A stretch of 64,000 nt of DNA from Cellulosimicrobium cellulans (GCF_007679345.1 NZ_VEGH01000017.1:1-64000); one strand, 5' to 3'; positions 1-10,197 are shown, counted from the stretch's first letter. Translations and numbers: made by a program. The notes: generated by a model from the letters alone, not told the origin.

Positions 1-52
1 CCCGACCCCGCCGCCCCCGACCCCGACCCCGCCGCCCCCGACCCCGACCCCG
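1..52. repeat. 21-bp in-frame tandem repeat in the regulator linker
   Basis: A C-rich unit of 21 bp (GACCCC alternating with GCCGCCCCC) is repeated about twice and continues off the window edge. Because 21 bp is seven codons, copy-number changes keep the reading frame and only lengthen the Gly/Val linker of the GntR protein on the minus strand. Confidence 0.6.
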
Positions 53-366
53 GGCAGCCCCGCCCCGGCGTCCGACCGCCCGCCCGCCGCCAGGTCCCGG
101 TACCGCGGCGGCAGCCACGACGCCGGCTCCGGCAGCACGACCGTCCCCGCCCGCCCGCGCGACGCCACCAGCCCCACGGCGGCCAGCGCCTTCCACGCCC
201 CGCTGACGGTCGCGGGGCTGACGCCCAGGTCGGCGGCGAGCCGCCGGACGGTGGGCAGGCGGTCGCCCGGCCGCAGGTCGCCGCTGCGCACCAGGCGCGA
301 GACGGCGGCGGCGATCCCCCGGGGACTGCGGTCCTCCACGTGCTGGGCCACGTCCATGGGCGTCAT
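1..366 (-). CDS. GntR-family transcriptional regulator, N-terminal part (runs off the window)
   Basis: The minus-strand frame opens at ATG 366 (second in-frame ATG at 357) and runs off the left edge, so only about 122 residues are visible. Residues 15-75 form a GntR winged-helix domain: SRLVRSGDLRPGDRLPTVRR, then LAADLGVSPATVSGAWKAL as the recognition region. A linker with GVGVGGG repeats follows. The GntR domain plus a long linker would fit a MocR-type regulator with an aminotransferase-like C-terminal domain, but that part is not visible. It diverges from the pyrimidine-catabolic operon starting at 561 and is its likely local regulator (inference from position). Confidence 0.8.
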   Translation of the reverse strand, partial: MTPMDVAQHVEDRSPRGIAAAVSRLVRSGDLRPGDRLPTVRRLAADLGVSPATVSGAWKALAAVGLVASRGRAGTVVLPEPASWLPPRYRDLAAGGRSDAGAGLPGVGVGGGGVGVGGGGVG

Positions 367-452
367 CGTGCCCCCGCGCGACCGCGTCCACGGCCCGCCC
401 CGGACCCCGGCGCCCCAGTGTTTACAGCCCCGTCATCGACGTTCTCGGGGCC

Positions 453-478
453 GTTACGGGCAGAAACGCCGCAGAAAT
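453..478 (+). promoter_or_regulatory. Possible GlnR-like site upstream of the pyrimidine operon
   Basis: GTTAC (453-457), GAAAC (463-467) and GAAAT (474-478) follow one another at 10-11 bp steps, about 85 bp before the nitrilase start. This resembles the GTnAC/GAAAC half-sites of actinobacterial GlnR boxes, and nitrogen control would suit an ammonia-releasing pathway. Spacing and sequence are only an approximate match, so this is a weak call. Confidence 0.25.
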
Positions 479-560
479 GTTCAACCCCCACAGTCACATT
501 CCCATCGGGCCCTCGCGGCCCGGTCCCAGCACCCGGCATCACCCACTGCGGAGGTCCCTC

Positions 561-1409
561 ATGTCAGTCGTGCGCGTCGCCTTCACCCAGGCCACCTGGA
601 CCGGCGACAAGGAGTCGATGATCCAGCTGCACGAGGACTGGACGCGCAAGGCCGCGGCCGAGGGCGCGCAGGTCATCGGCTTCCAGGAGCTGTTCTACGG
701 CCCGTACTTCGGCATCACGCAGGACACGAAGTACTACGAGTACGCCGAGACGGTCCCGGGCCCGACCACCGACCGGTTCAGCGCCCTGGCCAAGGAGCTG
801 GGCATCGTGATCGTGCTGCCGATCTACGAGGAGGACCAGCCGGGGGTGCTCTACAACACCGCGGCGGTGATCGACGCGGACGGCACGCTGCTCGGCACGT
901 ACCGCAAGCACCACATCCCGCACCTGCCCAAGTTCTGGGAGAAGTTCTACTTCCGGCCCGGCAACCAGGGGTACCCGGTGTTCGAGACGGCGGTCGGCAA
1001 GATCGGCGTGAACATCTGCTACGACCGGCACTTCCCGGAGGGCTGGCGGGTGCTCGCGCTGAACGGCGCGGAGATCGTGTTCAACCCGAACGCCACCGCC
1101 CCCGGCATCTCGAACAAGCTGTGGGAGGTCGAGCAGCCGGCGGCGGCGATCGCGAACGGGTACTACGTCATCGCGAACAACCGCGTCGGGCTCGAGGACA
1201 ACGAGTACGGCGACGAGGCGGTGAACTTCTACGGCTCGTCCTACGCGGTCGGCCCGGACGGCAACTACGTCGGCGAGGTCGGCTCGACGACCGAGAACCA
1301 GCTGCTGATCCGTGACCTCGACCTCGACGTCATCCGGACGACCCGCGAGCGGTGGCAGTTCTTCCGCGACCGCCGGCCGGACGCCTACGGGCCCATCGTG
1401 GCGCCGTGA
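561..1409 (+). CDS. Nitrilase-superfamily amidohydrolase, beta-ureidopropionase-like
   Basis: A 282-residue cytosolic carbon-nitrogen hydrolase. The Glu-Lys-Cys triad is visible: E43 (FQELFYGPYF), K116 (YRKHHIP) and C153 (VNICYDRHFPEGW). The motif around the cysteine is typical of beta-ureidopropionase (N-carbamoyl-beta-alanine amidohydrolase), which releases beta-alanine, CO2 and ammonia. The start is ATG 561, preceded by GGAGG at 550-554; an upstream in-frame ATG at 477 lacks a ribosome site. Dihydropyrimidinase follows after a 14-base gap, which supports steps two and three of reductive pyrimidine degradation. A related N-carbamoyl amino-acid amidohydrolase specificity cannot be excluded. 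Confidence 0.88.
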   Translation: MSVVRVAFTQATWTGDKESMIQLHEDWTRKAAAEGAQVIGFQELFYGPYFGITQDTKYYEYAETVPGPTTDRFSALAKELGIVIVLPIYEEDQPGVLYNTAAVIDADGTLLGTYRKHHIPHLPKFWEKFYFRPGNQGYPVFETAVGKIGVNICYDRHFPEGWRVLALNGAEIVFNPNATAPGISNKLWEVEQPAAAIANGYYVIANNRVGLEDNEYGDEAVNFYGSSYAVGPDGNYVGEVGSTTENQLLIRDLDLDVIRTTRERWQFFRDRRPDAYGPIVAP

Positions 1410-1423
1410 GCGGGGGGATCGCG

Positions 1424-2857
1424 ATGAAGACCCTCATCACCGGCGGGACCGTCGTCAACGCGACCGGTCGCGGCGCGGCGGACGTGCTGATCGACGGCGA
1501 GACGATCGTCGCGCTGCTGCAGCCCGGCTCGACCGCCCTCGGCGTCGACCTGCGCAGCACCGTCGACCGCGTCATCGACGCGACCGGCAAGTACGTGATC
1601 CCCGGCGGCATCGACGCGCACACCCACATGGAGATGCCGTTCGGCGGCACGTTCGCGTCCGACACGTTCGAGACCGGCACCACGGCCGCGGCCTGGGGTG
1701 GGACGACCACCATCGTCGACTTCGTGGTGCAGTACCCGCACGAGAACCCGGTCGACCAGTACGCCCTGTGGCACCAGAAGGCCGCCGGTAACTGCGCGGT
1801 CGACTACGCGTTCCACCAGATCCTGTCCGACGTGCAGGACTCGTCGCTGCACGCGATGGACGAGCTGATCGCCGAGGGCGTCACGTCCTTCAAGCTGTTC
1901 ATGGCCTACAAGGGCGTCTTCCTGTCGGACGACGGGCAGATCCTGCGGGCCATGCAGAAGGCGTCCGACAACGGCGCGATGATCATGATGCACGCGGAGA
2001 ACGGCTCGGTCATCGACACCCTCGTGCAGCAGCACGTCGCCCGCGGCGAGACCAGCCCGTACTACCACGGCGTCTCCCGGCCCTGGCAGGCCGAGGAGGA
2101 GGCGACGCACCGCGCGATCATGCTCGCCGACCTCACCGGGGCGCCGCTGTACATCGTGCACGTCTCGGCGAAGCAGGCGGCCGAGCAGATCGCCCAGGCC
2201 CGGGACCGCGGCCAGAACGTGTTCGGCGAGACCTGCCCGCAGTACCTGTACCTGTCGCTCGAGGACCACCTGGGCGCGAGCAGCGAGCAGTGGGGCGACT
2301 TCGAGGGCGCCAAGTACGTGTGCTCGACGCCGCTGCGCTCGAAGCACGAGGGCCACCAGCACCAGATGTGGAACAGCCTCCGGACGAACGACCTGCAGCT
2401 CGTGTCCACGGACCACTGCCCGTTCTGCATGAAGGACCAGAAGGAGATGGGGATCGGGGACTTCTCCAAGATCCCCAACGGCATCGGCTCGGTCGAGCAC
2501 CGGATGGACCTGCTGTACCAGGGGGTCGTCACCGGCGAGATCAGCCTGGAGCGCTGGGTCGAGATCTGCTGCACGACCCCCGCGCGGATGTTCGGCATGT
2601 ACGGGCAGAAGGGCGTCCTCGCGCCGGGCGCCGACGCGGACGTCGTGATCTACGACCCGGACGGCCACACGTCGATCGGCGTCGGGAAGTCGCACCACAT
2701 GGCCATGGACTACTCGGCCTGGGAGGGCTTCGAGGTCGACGGGCACGTCGACACGGTGCTGTCCCGCGGCGAGGTCGTCGTCGACGGCGGCCTGTTCCTG
2801 GGTCGCGCCGGCCACGGGAAGTACGTCAAGCGCGGCCTGTCGCAGTACCTGATCTGA
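1424..2857 (+). CDS. hydA: Dihydropyrimidinase (D-hydantoinase family)
   Basis: A 477-residue cyclic amidohydrolase that opens dihydrouracil or dihydrothymine to N-carbamoyl beta-amino acids. Binuclear-metal ligands are in place: H66 and H68 (DAHTHME), K157 expected to be carbamylated (SFKLFMAYKG), H190 (MIMMHAEN), H246 (YIVHVSAK) and D330 (LVSTDHCPF). Length is normal for the family. ATG 1424 is chosen because a G-rich ribosome site precedes it; a GTG at 1406 overlaps the preceding stop and is an alternative. It lies between the ureidopropionase and an LLM oxidoreductase in one operon. Confidence 0.92.
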   Translation: MKTLITGGTVVNATGRGAADVLIDGETIVALLQPGSTALGVDLRSTVDRVIDATGKYVIPGGIDAHTHMEMPFGGTFASDTFETGTTAAAWGGTTTIVDFVVQYPHENPVDQYALWHQKAAGNCAVDYAFHQILSDVQDSSLHAMDELIAEGVTSFKLFMAYKGVFLSDDGQILRAMQKASDNGAMIMMHAENGSVIDTLVQQHVARGETSPYYHGVSRPWQAEEEATHRAIMLADLTGAPLYIVHVSAKQAAEQIAQARDRGQNVFGETCPQYLYLSLEDHLGASSEQWGDFEGAKYVCSTPLRSKHEGHQHQMWNSLRTNDLQLVSTDHCPFCMKDQKEMGIGDFSKIPNGIGSVEHRMDLLYQGVVTGEISLERWVEICCTTPARMFGMYGQKGVLAPGADADVVIYDPDGHTSIGVGKSHHMAMDYSAWEGFEVDGHVDTVLSRGEVVVDGGLFLGRAGHGKYVKRGLSQYLI

Positions 2858-2892
2858 CGACCCCCGACCCCCGCACAGAAGGAGGCACGCCC

Positions 2893-3924
2893 ATGGAGTT
2901 CGGCGTCGTCCTGCAGAACGACCCGCCCGCCTCGAGGGTGGTGGACCTGGCCCGCCAGGCGGAGACCCACGGGTTCGACTACGTCTGGACCTTCGACTCG
3001 CACCTGCTCTGGCAGGAGCCGTTCGTCGTGTTCTCGCAGATCCTCGCGGCGACCCGCAAGGTGATCGTGGGCCCGATGGTCACCAACCCGGCGACCCGGG
3101 ACTGGACCGTGCTGGCGTCGTCGTTCGCCACGCTCAACGAGATGTACGGCAACCGCACCGTGTGCGGCATCGGCCGCGGCGACTCCGCGGTGCGCACCCT
3201 GGCGGGCAAACCGTCCAACCTGGCGACGCTGCGCGAGTCGATCCACGTCATCCGCGAGCTCGCGAACTCCCGGCCGGTCGAGCACAACGGCCGCAAGGTC
3301 CAGTTCCCGTGGTCCCGCGGGTCGGCGCTCGAGGTGTGGGTCGCCGCCTACGGCCCGCTGGCGCTCAAGCTGACCGGCGAGGTCGGCGACGGGTTCATCC
3401 TGCAGTGCGCCGACCCCGACGTGGCGTCGTGGATGATCCGCACCGTCCGGGACGCCGCCGAGGCCGCCGGCCGCGACCCCGACGCCATCAAGTTCTGCGT
3501 CGCCGCCCCGATGTACGTCGGTGACGGCGACTCCCCGGCCGCCCGGGCGCACATGCGCGAGCAGTGCCGGTGGTTCGGCGGCATGGTCGGCAACCACGTC
3601 GCGGACATCGTCGCCAAGTACGGCCAGGGGTCGCAGGTGCCGAAGGCACTGACCGACTACATCGAGGGCCGGCAGGGCTACGACTACAACGAGCACGGCC
3701 GCGCCGGGAACTCGCACACCCAGTTCGTCCCCGACGAGATCGTCGAGCGGTTCTGCCTGCTCGGGTCCCCGCGCGAGCACGTCGAGAAGCTGCAGGCGCT
3801 GCGCGCGCTCGGGGTCACCCAGTTCGCGGGCTACCTGCAGCACGACAACAAGGACGAGACCCTCCGGATGTACGGCGAGCGGGTCATCCCGGCGATGGCC
3901 GAGCACGTCGTGGCGACGGCATGA
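2893..3924 (+). CDS. LLM-class (F420/flavin-dependent) oxidoreductase, CPS_4043-like
   Basis: A 343-residue TIM-barrel oxidoreductase of the luciferase-like monooxygenase superfamily, close in style to the TIGR03842 (CPS_4043) group. Visible family features are the N-terminal strand MEFGVVLQNDPPASRVVDLA, a VGPMVTNPATRD segment, GIGRGDS at about residues 94-100 and VAAYGPLALKLTGEVGDG. ATG 2893 has GGAGG at about 2880-2884. Family members often sit beside dihydropyrimidinases. No dihydropyrimidine dehydrogenase is present here, so this enzyme is the only redox candidate for interconverting uracil and dihydrouracil. That assignment, and the use of F420 rather than FMN, are inferences. Confidence 0.82.
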   Translation: MEFGVVLQNDPPASRVVDLARQAETHGFDYVWTFDSHLLWQEPFVVFSQILAATRKVIVGPMVTNPATRDWTVLASSFATLNEMYGNRTVCGIGRGDSAVRTLAGKPSNLATLRESIHVIRELANSRPVEHNGRKVQFPWSRGSALEVWVAAYGPLALKLTGEVGDGFILQCADPDVASWMIRTVRDAAEAAGRDPDAIKFCVAAPMYVGDGDSPAARAHMREQCRWFGGMVGNHVADIVAKYGQGSQVPKALTDYIEGRQGYDYNEHGRAGNSHTQFVPDEIVERFCLLGSPREHVEKLQALRALGVTQFAGYLQHDNKDETLRMYGERVIPAMAEHVVATA

Positions 3925-4900
3925 CGACGGGGGTCGCGGGCCCGGGCGTCGCGGAGGCCGGGGACGCGGCGGTCGTCGCCCCGTCGGCGGCCGCGCTCGC
4001 ACCGGCCGCCCGCCGGAGCCGTGCGCTGCCCGCGCCGCTCCGGGCGCTCCGCCCCGTCGCCCTCGGCCTCGCCGCCCTGGTCCTGCTCGCCGCGCTCTGG
4101 GAGCTGGTCAAGGCGGTCGTCCCCGAGGACGGCTGGAGCGTCGGCGACCTCCGGGTGCTGCCGCGCACCACCGACCTGGCGATGCCGCACGTGACCGAGA
4201 TGCTGGCCCGGCTCGGCGAGCCGCTCACGTCCCAGCCCGGCGCCGACCCGCTGTGGCTCGCGGTGCTCCGCGCCGGCGGCGCCAGCCTCCGGATCGCCGC
4301 CGTGTCCTGGGTGATCGGCGTCGTCGTCGGGTTCGCCCTCGCCCTGGTGATGACCCGGTTCCGCGTCGCGCGGTCCGCGGTGCTGCCGCTCGTCGTGCTG
4401 AGCCAGACCGTCCCGCTCATCGCGCTCGCCCCGCTGGTGAAGGGCTGGGGCTCGAAGCTCGAGCTCGGCTTCACCTGGGAGCCGTGGATGTCCGTCGCCG
4501 TGATCGCCTCGTACCTGGCGTTCTTCCCGGTCGCGGTCGGGGCCCTGCGCGGCCTCACCTCGCCCGACACCCTGCACCGCGAGCTGTTCGCCGGCTACGC
4601 CGCCTCCTGGTCCCAGGAGCTGGTCCGGCTGCGGCTGCCCGCGAGCGTGCCCCACCTGCTGCCCGCCCTCCGCCTGGCGGCCACGAGCGCCGTGCTCGGC
4701 GTCGTCGTCGCGGAGGTCTCGACCGGGATGCCCGGAGGTATCGGACGCATGATCCTCGAGTTCGCCAACTTCGCCAGCAGCGACCCCGCCAAGCCGTGGG
4801 CGCCGATCTTCGGGGCCGTGCTGCTCGGCCTGGTCGCCTCCGGGGCGGTCGCGCTGCTCGGCACCGCGCTGCGCCGGTTCCGCCGGGCGGAGGCGACGGC

Positions 4901-4904
<4 letters not shown>
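3921..4904 (+). CDS. ABC transporter permease (BPD/SsuC-TauC type)
   Basis: A 327-residue inner-membrane permease with a Pro/Ala-rich cytoplasmic N-terminus and about six hydrophobic segments starting near residue 47 (LGLAALVLLAALWELV). The cytoplasmic loop LFAGYAASWSQELVRLRLPA carries the EAA-like ATPase contact. Its ATG overlaps the stop of the oxidoreductase (ATGA), so translation is probably coupled. It pairs with the permease at 5758 and the ATPase at 4901. The family imports small organic molecules such as thiamine precursors, riboflavin, taurine or nitrate; here a pyrimidine-derived solute is likely from context. Confidence 0.85.
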
Positions 4905-5757
<853 letters not shown>

Positions 5758-5761
<4 letters not shown>

Positions 5762-6522
5762 GCGCCGCGTCCTGGGGCCACCGCGCCGCGCCCGTCCTGC
5801 TGCTCGCCGCGCTGGTCGCCGCGTGGCAGGCCGTCGTCACGCTGGGCGACGTCCCGCCGTTCCTGCTGCCGAGCCCGGCGGCCATCGCCGGCGAGTTCGC
5901 CGAGTTCCTCCCGACCATCGCCTCGGCCGCGCTGGTCACCGGCACGAACGCCCTGGTCGGCCTCGTGATCGGCGCGGTGGTGGCGATCGCGGCCGCGATC
6001 CTGGCCTCCGCCGTGCGGGCCGTCGACCTGCTGCTGGACCCGGTGGTCGCGGGGCTCGCGGTGGTGCCGGTCGTGGCGCTCGCCCCCGTGCTCTACACGA
6101 TGTACGGCGCCTCGGTGGAGACCGGGCGGCAGATCGTGGTGGCCGTCGCGGTCGGGGTGCCGGTGTTCGTCAACACCCTGCGCGGGCTGCGGCAGGTCCG
6201 GCCCGTGCACCGCGACCTCATGCGGGCGTACGCGGCCACGCCGCGGCAGGCGACCCGGGCGGTGACGATCCCGACGGCGCTGCCGTTCGTGTTCACCGGC
6301 CTGCGGCTGGCGTCCTCGCTCGCGGTCATCTCGGCGATCGTCGCCGAGTACTTCGGCGGCCCGCGGTCCGGCATCGGGTCGTTCATCACCACGGCCGCGG
6401 CGGGGTCGAACTACGCCCGCGCCTGGGCGTACGTGCTCGGCGGGGTGCTCGTCGGGCTGCTGTTCTACGGGGCCACCTCCGCCGTCGAGCGGTGGGGGAC
6501 CCGCGGGGTGCGCCGGGCCTGA
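5758..6522 (+). CDS. ABC transporter permease (second subunit, ThiX/RibX type)
   Basis: A 254-residue membrane protein with about six transmembrane segments, the first right at the N-terminus (APVLLLAALVAAWQAVV). The coupling loop is DLMRAYAATPRQATRAVTIP. The GTG start at 5758 overlaps the ATPase stop (GTGA). It forms a heterodimeric channel with the permease at 3921, giving two different permeases around one ATPase. Substrate is inferred from the neighbouring catabolic enzymes. Confidence 0.85.
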
Positions 6523-6632
6523 CCGCCGCGCCACCACACGTCCCGCGCCCGGGGGTCGGCGCGGGCCGGCACCACCCCGCCTGCCGACGGCGCCAGGAGG
6601 GCCCTCCCGTGATGCGACGACAAGGGGACGAC

Positions 6633-7799
6633 ATGAGGAACACCACCAGGCGGGCCCGCCTCGGGCTCGGGGCGCTCGGCGTCGTGGCGGCGCTCGCGCT
6701 GACCGCGTGCGGCGGCTCGGACGACACGGCCGGCGGCGGGTCGACGGAGTCGGGGAGCGGCGGCGACGGGGACCTGACCCCCGTCAAGCTCCAGCTCCAG
6801 TGGCTCACCCAGGCGCAGTTCTCCGGCTACTACGCCGCGCTGGACCAGGGCTACTACGAGGACGCCGGCCTCGACGTCGAGATCCTCCCGAGCGGCGGCG
6901 ACATCGTGCCGCAGGACGCCCTCGCGAACGGCGAGGTCGACTACGCGATCGCGTGGGTGCCGAAGGTGCTCGGCTCGATCGAGCAGGGCGCGGACATCAC
7001 CAACGTCGCGCAGATCTTCGAGCGGTCCGCCACGCTCCAGGTGTCGTTCGCGGACGCCGGGATCGACTCCGTCGCGGACCTCGAGGGCAAGACGATCGGC
7101 TCCTGGGGATACGGCAACGAGTGGGAGCTGTTCGCGGGCCTCAACAAGGCGGGCGTGACCGACTTCGAGATCGTGCAGCAGGCGTTCGACATGAACGCGT
7201 TCCTCGCGGGCGACATCGACGCGGCGCAGGCCATGACCTACAACGAGTACGCCCAGCTGCTCGAGACCGAGAACCCGGAGACCGGCGAGCTCTACCAGCC
7301 CGAGGACTTCAGCGTCATCGACTGGAACGACGAGGGCACGGCCATGCTCCAGGACGCGATCTGGGCGGACGCCGGCCGGCTGGCCGACGACGCGGAGTAC
7401 GCCGAGACGACGGTCGCGTTCCTCAAGGCCTCGATCCAGGGCTGGATCTACGCGCGGGACAACCCGCAGGAGGCCGCCGACATCGTCACGGCCGCGGGCT
7501 CGACCCTCGGTACCAGCCACCAGCTCTGGATGACGAACGAGGTCAACAAGCTCATCTGGCCGTCGACCTCCGGCGCCATCGGCCTGATCGACCCGTCCGC
7601 CTGGGACGCCACCGTCGCGATGGCCAAGGAGACCTCCAACGAGACCGGCGCGACGATCATCAGCGCCGACCCGCCGGAGACCGCGTACTCCAACGAGTAC
7701 GTGCAGCAGGCGCTGGACGAGCTCCAGGCCGAGGGCGTGGACGTCGAGGGCGCGGACTTCGAGCCCCTGACCGTCGAGCTCCAGCCCGGCGGCAACTGA
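6633..7799 (+). CDS. ABC transporter substrate-binding lipoprotein (NMT1/THI5-like)
   Basis: A 388-residue exported lipoprotein. The signal peptide ends in the lipobox LTAC, followed by a Ser/Gly-rich tether. The mature part begins VKLQLQWLTQAQFSGYYAAL and has the NMT1/THI5 fold hallmarks used for thiamine precursors, riboflavin and other heterocycles. ATG 6633 has AAGGGGA a few bases upstream; ATG 6612 with AGGAGG at 6595-6600 is an alternative that adds seven residues. It would deliver a pyrimidine-like ligand to the ABC complex encoded just upstream. Confidence 0.87.
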   Translation: MRNTTRRARLGLGALGVVAALALTACGGSDDTAGGGSTESGSGGDGDLTPVKLQLQWLTQAQFSGYYAALDQGYYEDAGLDVEILPSGGDIVPQDALANGEVDYAIAWVPKVLGSIEQGADITNVAQIFERSATLQVSFADAGIDSVADLEGKTIGSWGYGNEWELFAGLNKAGVTDFEIVQQAFDMNAFLAGDIDAAQAMTYNEYAQLLETENPETGELYQPEDFSVIDWNDEGTAMLQDAIWADAGRLADDAEYAETTVAFLKASIQGWIYARDNPQEAADIVTAAGSTLGTSHQLWMTNEVNKLIWPSTSGAIGLIDPSAWDATVAMAKETSNETGATIISADPPETAYSNEYVQQALDELQAEGVDVEGADFEPLTVELQPGGN

Positions 7800-7876
7800 C
7801 CGGGCCGGGGCGGCGGCGACCGACGCGCCGCCGCCGCCTCACCCCGCCCGCACCTCCCCACGGAAGGCCCGCACCC

Positions 7877-9196
7877 ATGACCGCACTCGACGCCGACGGC
7901 GCGCTCGCCCTCGAGCTCGACCGCGCGCACGTGTTCCACTCCTGGTCCGCCCAGGGCGCGCTCGCCCCGCTCGTCGTCGCCGGGGCCTCCGGCTGCGAGG
8001 TCACGCTCGCCGACGGCCGCACCCTGCTCGACTTCAGCAGCCAGCTCGTCAACACGAACATCGGCCACCAGCACCCGCGGGTCACGGCGGCCATCGCCGA
8101 GCAGGCCGGGCGGCTCGCCACGATCGCCCCGTCGCACGCGGTCCTGCCGCGGGGCCGGGCCGCCGAGGCGATCCTCGGGCACGCGCCGGAGGGCTTCTCG
8201 AAGGTGTTCTTCACGAACGCCGGGGCGGACGCCAACGAGAACGCGATCCGGATGGCGCGCCTCGTCACCGGCCGGGACAAGGTGCTGTCGGCCTACCGGT
8301 CGTACCACGGCAACACCGGCGCGGCCGTGGTCGCGACCGGCGACTGGCGGCGCGTGCCCAACGAGTACGCCCGCGGGCACGTGCACCACTTCGGGCCCTA
8401 CCTGTACCGCTCGGAGTTCTGGGCCACGACGCCCGAGGAGGAGTGCGAGCGGGCGCTGCGGCACCTGGCGCGGGTCGTGGAGTCGGAGGGGCCGGCGTCG
8501 ATCGCGGCGATCCTGCTGGAGTCGGTCCCGGGGACGGCGGGCGTGCTGGTGCCGCCGCCGGGCTACCTCGCCGGCGTCCGGGAGATCGCGGACCGGCACG
8601 GCATCCTGCTGATCCTGGACGAGGTGATGGCCGGGTTCGGCCGCACCGGGTCGTGGTTCGCGTTCGACCAGCACGACGTCGTCCCCGACCTGGTGACGTT
8701 CGCCAAGGGGGTCAACTCCGGCTACGTCCCCGCGGGCGGTGTGCTCCTGTCCGACCCGGTCGCGCACGCGTTCGACGACCGGGTGTTCCCCGGCGGGCTC
8801 ACCTACTCGGGCCACCCGCTCGCGATGGCGGCGATCGTCGCGACCATCGAGGCGATGGAGGACGAGAAGGTCGTCGAGAACGCCGCCCGGATCGGCACCG
8901 ACGTGCTGGCGCCGGGGCTCGCCGCGCTCGCGGACGCGCACCCGTCGGTCGGCGAGGTCCGGGGGACCGGGGTGTTCTGGGCGCTGGAGCTGGTCACGTC
9001 GCGGTCGACGCGCGACCCGGTCGCGCCGGCGGCGATGGGCGCGGTGAAGGCCGGCCTGCTCGACCGGGGTCTGCTGCCGTTCGTGCAGGACAACCGCATC
9101 CACGTCGTCCCGCCCTGCGTGGTGACCGACGCCCAGGTCGCGACGGCCCTGGCGGCCTACGGCGAGGTCCTCACCGAGCTCGACGCCACCCTCTGA
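7877..9196 (+). CDS. Class III (omega) aminotransferase, probable beta-alanine:2-oxo acid transaminase
   Basis: A 439-residue PLP enzyme. The PLP lysine is K277 in FAKGVNSGYVP, and the preceding Asp lies in ILLILDEVMAGFGRTGSW. Length and motifs fit the class III family (beta-alanine/GABA/taurine:pyruvate transaminases). The start has GGAAGG at 7862-7867. Placed after the enzymes that make beta-alanine, it most simply converts beta-alanine to malonic semialdehyde. The exact amino acceptor cannot be read from sequence. Confidence 0.88.
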   Translation: MTALDADGALALELDRAHVFHSWSAQGALAPLVVAGASGCEVTLADGRTLLDFSSQLVNTNIGHQHPRVTAAIAEQAGRLATIAPSHAVLPRGRAAEAILGHAPEGFSKVFFTNAGADANENAIRMARLVTGRDKVLSAYRSYHGNTGAAVVATGDWRRVPNEYARGHVHHFGPYLYRSEFWATTPEEECERALRHLARVVESEGPASIAAILLESVPGTAGVLVPPPGYLAGVREIADRHGILLILDEVMAGFGRTGSWFAFDQHDVVPDLVTFAKGVNSGYVPAGGVLLSDPVAHAFDDRVFPGGLTYSGHPLAMAAIVATIEAMEDEKVVENAARIGTDVLAPGLAALADAHPSVGEVRGTGVFWALELVTSRSTRDPVAPAAMGAVKAGLLDRGLLPFVQDNRIHVVPPCVVTDAQVATALAAYGEVLTELDATL

Positions 9197-9229
9197 CCCG
9201 CGCGCCCACCCGTGCCGCGCGTCGCCCCT

Positions 9230-9298
9230 GGTCCCCACCTGATCGTCACCACGCACCCCGATCGATCGGGTGGCGACGCGACGATCGGGTGGGGAACC
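9230..9298. repeat. Long concentric inverted repeat (69 bp) in the aminotransferase-SDR gap
   Basis: The arms GGTCCCCACCTGATCGTC (9230-9247) and GACGATCGGGTGGGGAACC (9280-9298) are near-perfect inverse complements around the perfect palindrome CCCGATCGATCGGG (9257-9270), all on one centre. The motif GATCGGGTGG or its complement recurs within it. No T-run follows, so it may be a protein-binding site, a REP-like element or an mRNA-stabilising hairpin rather than a simple terminator. Confidence 0.7.
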
Positions 9299-9378
9299 GG
9301 TCGTAGGGTCGATCCGGCACCCCGCGCGCCCCACCTGCTCCGCCCGCCCCACCGCTCCGCCCGAGAGGACCACCCCGC

Positions 9379-10137
9379 ATGTCCGAGACCGCCACGCCCG
9401 CCCTCCGCGCCGTCGTCACCGGCGCCTCCAGCGGGATCGGCGCCGCGACCGTCCGCCGGCTGCGCGCCGAGGGCTGGGACGTCGTCGCCGTCGCCCGCCG
9501 CGCCGACCGGCTCGAGGCGCTGGCCGCCGAGACCGGCGCCGAGCCGTTCGTCGCCGACCTCACCAGCGACGACGACGTGGCCCGCCTGGCCGCGCACGTC
9601 GCGGAGACCGGCGGCCTGACGTCGCTGGTCAACAACGCGGGCGGCGCGCTGGGGCTCGACCCGGTCGCCGAGGCGGACGTCGAGGGCTGGCGCCGGATGT
9701 ACGACATCAACGTGCTCGGCACCCTGCGCGTCACCAAGGCGCTGCTCCCGCTGCTGAAGGCCAGCGGCCGGGGCGACGTCCTGGTCGTCACGTCGACCGC
9801 GGCGATCGGCCCCTACGAGGGCGGCGCGGGCTACACCGGTGCCAAGCACGCCGAGCGGATGCTCACCACGACGCTGCGCCTGGAGCTGATCGGCGAGCCG
9901 GTCCGGGTCATCGACATCGCGCCCGGCGCGGTCGCGACCGAGGAGTTCTCGCTGGTCCGGTTCGGCGGCGACGCCGAGCGCGCGGCGAAGGTCTACGAGG
10001 GCTACCAGCCGCTGCTCGCCGAGGACATCGCGGACGTCATCGCGTTCGCGCTGACCCGGCCGCACCACGTGAACATCGACACGCTGGTCGTCCGGCCGCG
10101 GGCGCAGGTGTCGAACACCCAGACCGCGCGGTCCTGA
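9379..10137 (+). CDS. SDR-family NAD(P)-dependent dehydrogenase (YdfG-like)
   Basis: A 252-residue classical short-chain dehydrogenase with the dinucleotide motif VTGASSGIG near residue 15, NNAG (LVNNAGG), and the Ser / Tyr-x3-Lys catalytic set (VVTSTAA; YTGAK). The closest style is YdfG, which reduces malonic semialdehyde to 3-hydroxypropionate. This would complete pyrimidine carbon disposal after the upstream transaminase. The start has GAGAGGACC-type pairing just upstream. It is separated from the aminotransferase by 182 bases holding a long hairpin, so it may be transcribed separately. Confidence 0.85.
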   Translation: MSETATPALRAVVTGASSGIGAATVRRLRAEGWDVVAVARRADRLEALAAETGAEPFVADLTSDDDVARLAAHVAETGGLTSLVNNAGGALGLDPVAEADVEGWRRMYDINVLGTLRVTKALLPLLKASGRGDVLVVTSTAAIGPYEGGAGYTGAKHAERMLTTTLRLELIGEPVRVIDIAPGAVATEEFSLVRFGGDAERAAKVYEGYQPLLAEDIADVIAFALTRPHHVNIDTLVVRPRAQVSNTQTARS

Positions 10138-10145
10138 CGACCCGC

Positions 10146-10187
10146 GGCCGCGGTGCCGGGGACCGGACGGGCCCCGGCACCGCGGCC
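10146..10187. terminator. Bidirectional terminator between convergent genes
   Basis: A perfect 16-bp stem, GGCCGCGGTGCCGGGG (10146-10161) paired with CCCCGGCACCGCGGCC (10172-10187) around a 10-nt loop. It sits in the 60-bp gap between the SDR gene (plus) and the peptide transporter (minus), where a shared terminator is expected. Confidence 0.85.
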
Positions 10188-10197
10188 GGCGCGCGGG

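Noticed and set aside
477-560. Longer start for the ureidopropionase-like gene
   Set aside because: The extra 28 residues do not match the family, and the GGAGG ribosome site fits ATG 561.
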